This document shows, piece by piece, positions 1 to 7,530 of a stretch of 50,421 nucleotides of DNA. The first letter of the stretch is position 1. Every line of letters starts with the position of its first letter. The translations under genes were made by a program, and so were the position numbers. The DNA is from an uncultured Ruminococcus sp. GTDB lineage: Bacteria > Bacillota > Clostridia > Oscillospirales > Acutalibacteraceae. The stretch spans positions 1 to 50,421 of the forward strand of contig CADCCP010000041.1 in NCBI GenBank assembly GCA_902800005.1. Reading direction: 5' to 3'. A model generated the notes under the pieces. It saw nothing but the letters and a program-made list of their open reading frames with translations. It did no database searches and had not been told where the DNA came from.

Positions 1-2135
1 CCGATACCTGCACCGTTATTTCCGCCGTTTGCCGTGACCGTACCGCCGTGGATGGTGATATTGCCGCCGTCTTGATCGTCACCGCCGCCGATACCGGAAT
101 AATACTCACAACCTGATGCCACCAGTACACCCTGATTGCTACCGTCAGACTGTGCATAGATGTTCAGGGTGTTGCCCGACTTGACATTGATGCCCTCAGT
201 AGCTTTCAGCGTTGCGCTGTCACAAAGAATGAGGTTGACCGTACCGCTTACGGTGATACGACTGGAAATGGTAACATCCTCTGTAACAGCATACCAGCCG
301 TCAGAAATGCCTCTACTATTCAGAGTAGTCATGTCCGCAGTGATCGGAAGAGCATATGCCGTTTTGTTGACAAATTTTCCTGTAGATGTGTTGTATTCAA
401 GATATGGAACAGAAACCAAAACTACCACTTCACACGTTGAGTAAACATCTGTGTCGGCGTTGCAAGTTGCCTGGATAGTTGTTGAACCTATTTTTATTGG
501 TGTAACAAGACCGTTTTCATCAACCGTTGCAACGTCCTCATCGCTTGATGTCCATGTAACACTGGTGTCAAAGGCTGTATTGGGAGCAACTGTAGCCGTA
601 AGCTGAATGGGGGTATCTACATCGGTGATTTTAATCCAGGAGGCGTCGCCATCTTTCTTGATGACTATGCTGTTAGGCTTGATTTCTGTCCATACAGCAT
701 AGAGTGTTACATTTTCGGTAGTCATTGTATATGCTGCACCGTCAGCGTATGCTACACCACCGTTGGAAGTTGTTGCCCAACCTGCAAAGGTGTAGCCTGT
801 CTTTGTGAAAGTATTAGCTGTCAGATTTGCAGTTGAACCATAGGCAATACTTTGATCTTCCATTGTGCCTGTACCGCCGTTAGCATTAAAGACAACATCA
901 TAGTTGTTTGCCGTCCACTGAGCATAGAGGGTAACAGGTTCCAGACTTGCCATTGTAAAGTATGAACCGTCATCATAAATTGCATTGCCGTCAGGGGTCT
1001 TAGACCAGCCGGCAAAGGTATAGCCAAATTTTGTGAATGCGTTTTCGTTCAGATTTACCGTAGAATCAAAGTTGACAGACTGATTATCCATTTCTCCGCT
1101 GCCGCCGTTGGCTTTAAAGATAATGTCAATGCTCCTTGACTTTAATTCGCTGTAGTAATCATAATAATCAAAAGCTGCCTGCCGGTACCAGTGAAGCACC
1201 TTGACAGCAGTTTTCAGATTTGCATCCGCTGAGCTGTTCATAAGAACACTGCGACAGTAATACGTCGGATTGTAAGTAACGCTGTAAGGGTTGTCGTTAA
1301 TTTTAAAATTAACTGTGAGATCATTTCCAAGATTCTCAGCCTTGATTCCTCTGATACGGAGAACTTTATAGCTGCCGGATTTACCAATTTCAACATTGTG
1401 ATCTCCGCATTGAGCCTCTGTCACTTCTTTCTTGCTTGTCAGATAGATAGAAAGTGAGGTCTCTGATTTCAGTGACAGTGTAGCACCTGCAAATTTAACA
1501 CCTTTCGGCAGATCATACTTAGGTGTATTGACATTTATCATAGCGGGTGTTACATCTGCGATAACCTTATCTTCATCACTCAGAGAAGCGTTTGCGTGGT
1601 TGTCGGTATCGACACCAAAATAAACCTGTGACGCTGCACCGTAGTTCAGCATTGTTTTAATGAGCTTAGAAGTTATTACATTACATTCGGGATCATTAAG
1701 TTCTTCTTCTGCACACTCCTTGAAACTGCCCGTGTATTCAGTGCCGAAATTTTCGCCGTCAACGATTTGTGCCGTTATGGGAGCGGTCATATTAGCGGCA
1801 GATACTTTACACTTAAAGACATAATAGATATTGCCGTTTACTTCCCTTATTTGTGCATCCTTAACAAGCATTTTCTGCGTTTCTGTCCCTGTTTCATCGG
1901 GGATAGTAAACTGAACATAAGCAGTGTCCTTGTGTTCAATTACACTGTCGGAAAGCTCCATGAAATAGTTGATCGCAATATCGCCGTCAAGACTGACAGA
2001 ATATTTATCAAGAGCACCTAAACCATCGGCAAAACCGCCCCTCGCACTTGCCGTGATCGTCATGATCGCAAACAGGCTGACGACCATTATGATCGACAGT
2101 ATAAGCCCAAGCGGTCTTTTTAATTTTTTTGTCAT
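1..2135 (-). CDS. Large secreted surface protein with InlB-B repeats, Big_2-like and beta-helix-like regions (C-terminus outside window)
   Basis: Reading frame open from an ATG at 2135 to the window edge, 711 codons, with GGAGG at 2144-2148 as ribosome site. Residues 1-35 are a basic start, a hydrophobic stretch (LILSIIMVVSLFAIMTI) and an ASA-type signal peptidase site. Residues 36-330 are an unrecognised extracellular region. Residues about 335-405 and 408-480 are two Listeria-Bacteroides (InlB B) repeats with FxANGG and GYTFAGW motifs. Residues about 482-573 resemble a Big_2 immunoglobulin-like domain (VTWTSSDEDVATVDENG). From about 600 on, short Gly-rich repeats such as GGNITIHGGTV suggest a right-handed beta-helix. 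Family knowledge makes this an adhesin or carbohydrate-facing protein, and no enzymatic domain is seen. The C-terminal anchor cannot be judged because the gene is cut. Confidence 0.85.
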   Translation of the reverse strand, partial: MTKKLKRPLGLILSIIMVVSLFAIMTITASARGGFADGLGALDKYSVSLDGDIAINYFMELSDSVIEHKDTAYVQFTIPDETGTETQKMLVKDAQIREVNGNIYYVFKCKVSAANMTAPITAQIVDGENFGTEYTGSFKECAEEELNDPECNVITSKLIKTMLNYGAASQVYFGVDTDNHANASLSDEDKVIADVTPAMINVNTPKYDLPKGVKFAGATLSLKSETSLSIYLTSKKEVTEAQCGDHNVEIGKSGSYKVLRIRGIKAENLGNDLTVNFKINDNPYSVTYNPTYYCRSVLMNSSADANLKTAVKVLHWYRQAAFDYYDYYSELKSRSIDIIFKANGGSGEMDNQSVNFDSTVNLNENAFTKFGYTFAGWSKTPDGNAIYDDGSYFTMASLEPVTLYAQWTANNYDVVFNANGGTGTMEDQSIAYGSTANLTANTFTKTGYTFAGWATTSNGGVAYADGAAYTMTTENVTLYAVWTEIKPNSIVIKKDGDASWIKITDVDTPIQLTATVAPNTAFDTSVTWTSSDEDVATVDENGLVTPIKIGSTTIQATCNADTDVYSTCEVVVLVSVPYLEYNTSTGKFVNKTAYALPITADMTTLNSRGISDGWYAVTEDVTISSRITVSGTVNLILCDSATLKATEGINVKSGNTLNIYAQSDGSNQGVLVASGCEYYSGIGGGDDQDGGNITIHGGTVTANGGNNGAGI

Positions 2136-2743
2136 TGTTTTTTCCTCCAATCTTTGACTGAATAAGTTTTTTGTTTATAACATTGCTTATCTGTTTTTGT
2201 CCGCTAACCACATATCATTTAAGATACCGGACACATAACAGAAATATAATGTTACTAATATTGTACTACTTATACATTGGGATTTCAAGAGGGAGTTCCA
2301 GAATGGAAACCTTTTTCATCGTTTCGCTGATTTTTTCTGTTGTTGTTTATGCATAGTGTCATAACAGAATAAGGCAGCCCCACATATATAGAATTATGGA
2401 TAAATTCGTTTATATGTCATTGACTTTTTACTAATTTAGAGCGTGTTAACATAAATATTTACAAACCCGCATGAAAGCTGTATAATAGAAACATGAAACC
2501 GACTAAAAAACAATACCGATTTTCTATCTGTCATCATGTTGGCTATGATTTTTGATGCTCTTTTTATGTGAACACGCTCTAATTTTGATATGACCTTTGT
2601 CATCAATTTTGAGCTAATCTTCATTTCGTCCACCTCAAAAACTCCTTTCATAAAATATAAATGGTTTCCCATAATACAGGTTGTATTTTTTGCGTAAAAA
2701 CACTTTTATTTTTGAAAGGAATATGATATAATGCTCATAGGAG
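2136..2743. other. Intergenic stretch without a gene, holding a MITE
   Basis: No convincing gene here. It contains the upstream region of the surface-protein gene and the 143-bp inverted-repeat element at 2438-2580. A TATAAT box lies at 2727-2732 upstream of the Rpn gene, without a good -35 partner. A 17-codon hydrophobic reading frame from 2303 (METFFIVSLIF) was seen but has no clear ribosome site. Confidence 0.5.
2438..2580. mobile_element. 143-bp MITE with 16-bp terminal inverted repeats and a 5-bp target duplication
   Basis: The left end AGAGCGTGTTAACATA (2438-2453) and the right end TATGTGAACACGCTCT (2565-2580) are inverted copies with one mismatch. AATTT flanks both sides (2433-2437 and 2581-2585) as a probable target duplication. 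The interior has no transposase, so this looks like a non-autonomous derivative of an insertion sequence. Its source family cannot be named from the sequence alone. Confidence 0.7.
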
Positions 2744-2752
2744 ATGATGCCC

Positions 2753-3673
2753 GTGAACATTCCATTCAGAGAAGATTATCCGCCGAGAAATGATATAGTA
2801 TTTTCCATAATGTTTGGTGAAATAGACTTGTTTTCGGCGTTGCTGAAATCGGTTACAGGTCATGTTTTGGATGCAGATGAGGTAATTTCTCAGGCAAGCG
2901 TAACGCCTGATAATGTCGAGCATAACTATATACGTTTTGATACTTTCGCCAAAGACAAAAACGGCACTGTATACAGCCTTGACTTACAAAATACCTACAG
3001 TGAACTTCTTATCAAAAATCGAACAATATATTATGCCTGTCGTTCAATATCAGGTCAAACCGTTGTTAAAGGAAATTACGATAAATTAAACAAGGTAGTT
3101 GTTTCTTTTATCATGACGAAAAAGAATACAGAGAATATGCCCGTTGAAACTGTACGTCTTTGTGATAATAAAGGAAATATCTATTCGGAGCTTATGACAC
3201 TGTATAATGTGTATATCCCCGCCGTCAATCATTCGGATAATACAGACAAGAATTTGAAGATTTTTTCCGCTTTTTTCTCCGTTGACAGTGAAAAAGATAT
3301 GGAAGATTTTATAAGCCTGTATTCGTCGGACGTTTTGGGTGAAAAACTGATTTCGTCTTACAGCAAATCTATTCTCAGAGGAGATTTGAAAACTATTAAA
3401 GAAAGGGAGTATTTTGACATGAAGATCACAGAACAGGATATAATTGAAGCTAAAACAGAAGCTCGTATTGAAGGACTTGCAGAAGGACTTGCAGAAGGTC
3501 GTGCAGAAGGTCGTGCAGAAGGTCGTGCAGAAGGTCGTGCAGAAGGTCGTAACGAAGAACGCATGAAGATGTTAAAGCAGGCTGTTGAAAAATTAAAAAA
3601 TATAACTGGTATTGATACTATCATCGAAACTTTTAATATTACTGAAAACGAACGCAAACTTCTTTCTATTTGA
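2753..3673 (+). CDS. Rpn family PD-(D/E)XK nuclease / putative transposase
   Basis: About 306 residues. The N-terminal motif PPRNDIVFSIMFG, then LLKSVTG, then YSLDLQNTYSELLIKNRTIYYACRSISGQ is the conserved Rpn / PD-(D/E)XK core, with the catalytic Asp in the VYSLDLQ strand. Family knowledge: recombination-promoting nucleases make DNA breaks and occur in many copies in gut Firmicutes. The C-terminal tail carries AEG[LR] repeats from six 12-bp units (3479-3550), usual for this family. AGGAG at 2739-2743 lies 9 nt before a GTG at 2753, which I prefer. ATGs at 2744 and 2747 are in frame but too close to it. The gene stands alone among decayed mobile DNA. Confidence 0.88.
   Translation: MNIPFREDYPPRNDIVFSIMFGEIDLFSALLKSVTGHVLDADEVISQASVTPDNVEHNYIRFDTFAKDKNGTVYSLDLQNTYSELLIKNRTIYYACRSISGQTVVKGNYDKLNKVVVSFIMTKKNTENMPVETVRLCDNKGNIYSELMTLYNVYIPAVNHSDNTDKNLKIFSAFFSVDSEKDMEDFISLYSSDVLGEKLISSYSKSILRGDLKTIKEREYFDMKITEQDIIEAKTEARIEGLAEGLAEGRAEGRAEGRAEGRAEGRNEERMKMLKQAVEKLKNITGIDTIIETFNITENERKLLSI
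3479..3550 (+). repeat. Six in-frame 12-bp tandem repeats in the Rpn gene
   Basis: Units of GCAGAAGGTCGT; the first carries ACTT in place of TCGT. Each encodes AEGR or AEGL in the C-terminal tail of the Rpn-type nuclease. The last four units are identical, which makes copy-number change by slippage plausible. A change of whole units would keep the frame. Confidence 0.9.
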
Positions 3674-3675
3674 TT

Positions 3676-4035
3676 TTAAACATCCCTTCTGTCAAAGACC
3701 GTTTTCCAACGTTCTTTCGGGAGGGGTTTCATTTTTAACGCCCACATGATTTGACGTATCGTCACAGTAGGATATAAACCATTCTCGCGTTCACCTGACC
3801 GTTTATCGAAATATTCCTTAAATTTCGGGTGTAAATATAATTTGTCCGTCAGCCAATCGTCTATTTCGCTCCAATATGTACTTTTATTTTCGACATTGAA
3901 CCGCTGTTGTATAACTGCTAAACCCTTGTTGCCTATCGTGAAAAGTGTACACCTGTCATATACGGGGTGACTGCAAATATAAATCTCGCCATACATTGAA
4001 GGATAGATTTTCGGCTTTTGGAAATGGTATCCCAT
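3676..4035 (-). CDS. Conserved small protein of clostridial mobile elements, function unknown
   Basis: 119 residues, starting MGYHFQKPKIYPSMYGE behind a GGGGGG ribosome site just upstream of 4035. It has recognisable blocks (YDRCTLFTIGNKGLAVIQQR, GLYPTVTIRQIMWALKMKPL, RWKTVFDRRDV) that I associate with small uncharacterised proteins encoded beside prophage or conjugative-element genes in Clostridia. No catalytic motif or membrane segment is visible. It directly follows the interrupted phage-type gene at 4080-4643 on the same strand, which supports a remnant of one integrated element. Confidence 0.7.
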   Translation of the reverse strand: MGYHFQKPKIYPSMYGEIYICSHPVYDRCTLFTIGNKGLAVIQQRFNVENKSTYWSEIDDWLTDKLYLHPKFKEYFDKRSGERENGLYPTVTIRQIMWALKMKPLPKERWKTVFDRRDV

Positions 4036-4164
4036 ATTTTACCCCCCGAGAAAAAATCAAGAGTGCAAGCTATTTTCGCTCACAGTCTTTCGTTGCTCAA
4101 CAGCCAAAAGAATTTTCTGTAAACTTCATAATACTTGTCCCTGCAACACGGAATTTCTAACTTA

Positions 4165-4341
4165 TAGTAAACGTCAACGAATATTACTCATTCAGAGTGG
4201 AGAGTTAAGAGTTGAGAGTGGAGTTATTGCGATCCAAATTCTTTATAAAATCCGAATTTAAAGCAATTTCAGACACAAACACTCTCCACACTCCACTCCT
4301 TTAACAAATCTACAATAGGTAAATAAAAATGTCGTTTACTA
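4165..4341. mobile_element. 177-bp MITE of Tc1/mariner-IS630 type with TA target duplication
   Basis: The ends TAGTAAACGTC (4165-4175) and GACGTTTACTA-like (the right end reads GTCGTTTACTA at 4331-4341) are inverted copies with one mismatch. TA flanks both sides (4163-4164 and 4342-4343). The insertion splits a gene whose halves rejoin in frame once the element and one TA are removed, so the borders are well defined. A pair of facing GAGTGGA heptamer arrays fills the interior (4195-4300). No transposase is encoded. Confidence 0.8.
4195..4300. repeat. Facing GAGTGGA heptamer arrays (inside the MITE)
   Basis: The left array at 4195-4223 has units GAGTGGA, GAGTTAA, GAGTTGA, GAGTGGA. The right array at 4279-4299 is the inverted form (ACTCTCC, ACACTCC, ACTCC). 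The junction GAGTGGAGTTATTGCGATC (4216-4234) recurs identically at 50113-50131. Confidence 0.8.
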
Positions 4342-4688
4342 TAGATTTAAAATAAGTGTATGACAAGTTCTCCGTTACGCCCTTTAAAATATAATTCTCT
4401 AAATCCGGTTCGGCATTATGGGCGGAGTTCTCGACCATTTTTATCCTCTCGTCAAGAAATATAAGTTTCTCTGCACAATCAGCTGTCGGATCACTTAACG
4501 TGCCGCTGCCCAATATTGCAGATTTGTCTGTCGGTCTTTTGGTGATACTTGACAGATATGCACGTTTTTTCTTCCATGACGGATATTGCAGACAGAAGTG
4601 TTTCAGTTCATAATATCTGTGTCTGCATCATAATATTTAGCATTCGCACCTCACTTTGAGCAGAATATCATTAAACATTCCCCTTTAA

Positions 4689-4851
4689 CTTAAAATTTAC
4701 CGTTAATATCATACATTTTAAGTCGAGAGAAATCAACCCGTCATCAACCTTGTCACACTTTGTGCGTTTCGGCGAAGCACTAAGAATCGTTACCGACAAA
4801 CTCGACAGCAAGAATTTTTATGCTTTCAATCCCGAATTTGACAAAATTTAA
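4689..4851 (+). pseudogene. Possible 3' remnant of an unrecognised gene
   Basis: An open stretch of 53 codons without ATG, GTG or TTG near its beginning, ending REINPSSTLSHFVRFGEAL and FYAFNPEFDKI before TAA at 4849-4851. A strong terminator follows directly at 4867-4904, as expected after a real gene end. I do not recognise the family. It may be the tail of a gene whose front was lost when the neighbouring mobile DNA came in. Confidence 0.3.
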
Positions 4852-4866
4852 AAATGACTTTTTTTC

Positions 4867-4904
4867 AAGCACACCGTTTTTTCTGAAAAATGGTGTGCTT
4901 TTTT
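4867..4904 (+). terminator. Rho-independent terminator
   Basis: A 9-bp perfect stem AAGCACACC / GGTGTGCTT with an AT-rich loop and a T tract. It sits just after the gene remnant and before the promoter at 4921. Confidence 0.8.
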
Positions 4905-4920
4905 AAAAATCACATTTATA

Positions 4921-4949
4921 TTGACATTTCAACATAAACATGATATAAC
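4921..4949 (+). promoter_or_regulatory. Sigma-A promoter of the DUF6270 gene pair
   Basis: -35 TTGACA (4921-4926), 17-bp spacer, -10 TATAAC (4944-4949). It leads to the ATG at 5019 through GAGG at 5003-5006. Confidence 0.8.
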
Positions 4950-5018
4950 TTAAATAAAGTTGCCTGCTCGTGTTGTAACGGGTATGCAAATAGAAATATT
5001 GTGAGGTAACAAATTTAC

Positions 5019-6170
5019 ATGAAAAAAAATATAAATATTCTTGGTAGCTGTGTTTCCCGTGATACATTCGGTATGTTTGAGAATGACGGGGGCTTTAATA
5101 TTGAAAAATGCGTGACAAATTCAGGCATTTTTTCCCTGTGTTCTCCGAAACTCTCAGAAACTCCTGTCTGCATGGAAAGCGACTTCCCCAACAGTGATAA
5201 ATACTGTCAGCAATGTGCGGTACTTGACATCAACAAAACCGTGTTTGAATATATCAAAGAGTCCGATGCCGACTATACCATAATAGACATTGCCAACCTC
5301 ACTTCCAAACAGGTAATGCAGGTAAGAATGAAAAACGATCCTGACAAGGACAGCTTCACCTACATCACGAAAACACAGGCTCTCAATGAAAATCCCCGAT
5401 TCCTTGAAAACGCTCCCTTTGACGTGATAAAGACTTTCTATGCTTTTGCGGACGAATTTGCAATGATGGCTTTCGTCTATCAGTTCGCTGAACTCCTCCA
5501 AAACAGCTTTGACCAAAGTAAACTCATTATCATTGAAGCAAAGCCTATGGAGAGATATATCGACACTGACGGCACTGTTAAACTTTTTTCCGCTTACAAC
5601 AGCATAGCAAAACAAACCCGATATATCTCGGAGGCTTATGATGTGATAGAAAATGCTCTCCCGAAAGCCCATGTCATACAATTTCCGAATGTCGAAATAC
5701 TCTGCAACGCAAATCATAAATGGGGACTGCACCTGTTTCACTATATCAATGAATTTTACGGCTATGTCATTGACTGCATAAGGGCTATCGCCTGTTCTGC
5801 CGACAGACAGTCCGAAAAAATAATGCTTAAAAGCATTAAAAAACTCTATGAACAGTTAATTCGTGAACGCTATGCCGATACAGTCAGCGGTGAATATCCT
5901 CTGGAAAACAAGTCGTTCATTTCCTCCAATGCCATACATCTCGGTCAGCCTGTCACTGTATTTCTCAATGCAAAGGGCGGCACGGGCAAATATAAATATA
6001 AAGTGTTCATAAGAAAAAAATATGAAAACAACTGGCAGGTTCTCCCGTTTGACGGCAGCAGTTCCTTTGAGTACAAGCCACAACATTATGCTTTGTACGA
6101 ACTCTGCGTAAAGGCAAGCGATGAAAACCATGTCGTTAAAAAAGAATACTTTGAATTTATCGTCCACTAA
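5019..6170 (+). CDS. DUF6270 SGNH-like protein, paralogue 1
   Basis: 383 residues. The N-terminus MKKNINILGSCVSRDTFGMF carries the GSCxSRD block of DUF6270, which resembles the nucleophile loop of SGNH/GDSL hydrolases. A second conserved block near residues 230-245 (WGLHLFHYINEFYGY) offers the His. Residues about 305-383 form a beta-rich tail (KYKYKVFIRKK, FEYKPQHYALYELCVKASD) like a Y_Y_Y or Ig-like module. No signal peptide, so it is probably cytoplasmic. The family is often found with surface polysaccharide genes, but the substrate is unknown. Paired with a paralogue 140 bp downstream, probably one transcript. Confidence 0.75.
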   Translation: MKKNINILGSCVSRDTFGMFENDGGFNIEKCVTNSGIFSLCSPKLSETPVCMESDFPNSDKYCQQCAVLDINKTVFEYIKESDADYTIIDIANLTSKQVMQVRMKNDPDKDSFTYITKTQALNENPRFLENAPFDVIKTFYAFADEFAMMAFVYQFAELLQNSFDQSKLIIIEAKPMERYIDTDGTVKLFSAYNSIAKQTRYISEAYDVIENALPKAHVIQFPNVEILCNANHKWGLHLFHYINEFYGYVIDCIRAIACSADRQSEKIMLKSIKKLYEQLIRERYADTVSGEYPLENKSFISSNAIHLGQPVTVFLNAKGGTGKYKYKVFIRKKYENNWQVLPFDGSSSFEYKPQHYALYELCVKASDENHVVKKEYFEFIVH

Positions 6171-6171
6171 A

Positions 6172-6309
6172 CAATTTGCAATGTGTAATGTGCAATGTAC
6201 AATTATTGACATCTGCTTTTTTGCACATTGCAGTTTAATTATTACCATAAATTTATGAAAGGAAAAGCAATGTAAACAACTATCAATGCACATTGCACAT
6301 TGTAAATTG
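6172..6309. repeat. Facing CAATGTG heptamer arrays between the DUF6270 paralogues
   Basis: Left array 6172-6206 (CAATTTG, CAATGTG, TAATGTG, CAATGTA, CAATTAT), a short internal copy near 6223, and an inverted right array 6285-6309 (CAATGCACATTGCACATTG). The right array ends 3 bp before the likely ATG at 6313 and contains the alternative ATG at 6286. Confidence 0.8.
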
Positions 6310-6312
6310 AAA

Positions 6313-7488
6313 ATGAAAACTACCATAAATATTTTAGGCTGTTGTGTATCAAGAGACTTGTTCGGGCTTTTCAAGGGCAACGGAGGCTTTGATATAAAGC
6401 AGTGCGTTACAAATATAAGTCCGCTGTCGGTATGCAGTCCGAAATTATCCGAAAATCCAATATGCTTTGAAAGCGATTTCCCCAACTCCAACCACTATGC
6501 ACAACGCTGTGCCTGCCTTGATCTGAACAAGACTGTATTTGACTATCTTGCACAGTTCGATGCCGATTACACTCTTGTCGATCTCGGCATACTTTTATCT
6601 ATATTTACGCTTAAAGTCAGAACTCCCGACGGCAATTTCACCTACATCACCTATAAGGACGGTCTTAAACAAAATCCCGCCTTCCTTGAAAATGCACCGT
6701 TTGATATAACAGAGAAATTCCGCTTCCCCGACAACAAAGAACTTTTCTTTGAATATATCCGCCAATATGCACAGCTTATCAGCGAACATATCGATGAAAA
6801 CAAGATGATAATACTTGAACTGCCCCTTACTCAGCGTTATATCGATGAAAACGGCATGATACAATATTTTTCCGCTGAGGAATACTCCCCCGACATACCC
6901 GAATGTGCAAGCCGTTCTTTTGATACTTCCGCTATCAGCAAGTATCTGAAAAAGGCTTACAGAATGTTTGAAGCGTATTTCCCGAAAGCACATATCATAA
7001 AGTGTCCGGATACGGAAGTACTGTGCAATCAGAATTATAAATGGGGACTCCATCCCCTTCACTATGTCATAGAGTTTTATCAGTATGCACTTAATGCCAT
7101 AAGAGTTATCTCTTTCACAGATGACAGGAAAAATGAAAAAATAATGCTTGACAGCCTGAGAGATACTTTTACAGACCTGCTTATGTCAAAATACTCCTCT
7201 GTGTTCGGTGAGTACAGCCTTGAAAATCTCTCTGTCATATCCTCCGATACCATCAGGTTCGGAAAACACATCACCCTCTGCTTTCATGGTGGGGGCGGTA
7301 CTAATTCCTATACCTTTCAAGCCCTCGTTAAAAGAAAAAATGAAGTTATCTGGAAAAATCTCGGTGAGTTTGACGGCGGTCTTGTTAAATACAAACCTGT
7401 ATTCTGCGGTGCATACGAAGCCTGCATAAAACTGAAAGACACCAACAATGTCGAGGTGAAAAAATTTTTTGACTTTACCGTAATATAA
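6313..7488 (+). CDS. DUF6270 SGNH-like protein, paralogue 2
   Basis: 391 residues from ATG 6313 (MKTTINILGCCVSRDLFG), clearly related to its upstream neighbour over its whole length. The motif here is GCC rather than GSC, while SRD is kept; the WGLHPLHYVIEFYQY block is also kept. The C-terminal beta-rich module is present (YTFQALVKRKNE, VKYKPVFCGAYEACIKL). The start is unclear: ATG 6286 is in frame but lies inside the heptamer array and would add MHIAHCKLK. A good ribosome site AAAGGA (6258-6263) instead faces an ATG at 6270 that is followed at once by TAA. The repeat seems to have displaced the original start. Confidence 0.72.
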   Translation: MKTTINILGCCVSRDLFGLFKGNGGFDIKQCVTNISPLSVCSPKLSENPICFESDFPNSNHYAQRCACLDLNKTVFDYLAQFDADYTLVDLGILLSIFTLKVRTPDGNFTYITYKDGLKQNPAFLENAPFDITEKFRFPDNKELFFEYIRQYAQLISEHIDENKMIILELPLTQRYIDENGMIQYFSAEEYSPDIPECASRSFDTSAISKYLKKAYRMFEAYFPKAHIIKCPDTEVLCNQNYKWGLHPLHYVIEFYQYALNAIRVISFTDDRKNEKIMLDSLRDTFTDLLMSKYSSVFGEYSLENLSVISSDTIRFGKHITLCFHGGGGTNSYTFQALVKRKNEVIWKNLGEFDGGLVKYKPVFCGAYEACIKLKDTNNVEVKKFFDFTVI

Positions 7489-7491
7489 ATC

Positions 7492-7530
7492 AAAAGCTGC
7501 CGTTTTATCTGAAACAGCAGCTTTTCTTTA
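7492..7530. terminator. Bidirectional terminator between DUF6270 and mtaB
   Basis: A 9-bp perfect stem AAAAGCTGC / GCAGCTTTT with T-rich sequence to the right and A-rich to the left. It lies between two convergent genes. Confidence 0.75.

Larger units (their letters stand above)
4080..4643 (-). pseudogene. Phage-type sigma-like/regulatory gene interrupted by a 177-bp MITE and frameshifted near its start
   Basis: Minus-strand reading from about 4643 gives KYYDADT, a frame change near 4610, then YYELKHFCLQYPSWKKK and DPTADCAEKLIFLDERI followed by LENYILKGVTENLSYTYFKS. The frame breaks at 4342, where a MITE is inserted. After the MITE it resumes exactly as KLEIPCCRDKYYEVYRKFFWLL and ends with TGA at 4080. 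Removing the element and one TA copy restores an unbroken reading YFKS-KLEIPCC. The pattern fits a family of roughly 140-residue proteins found in clostridial prophages and integrative elements. A ribosome site GAGGTG precedes the ATG at 4643. Confidence 0.75.

Noticed and set aside
2303-2356. Seventeen-residue hydrophobic peptide, possible type I toxin
   Set aside because: No clear ribosome site or antisense promoter; too short to support.
4310-4513. A stand-alone 67-residue gene
   Set aside because: It is the middle part of the MITE-interrupted phage-type gene and ends only because it reads into the MITE.
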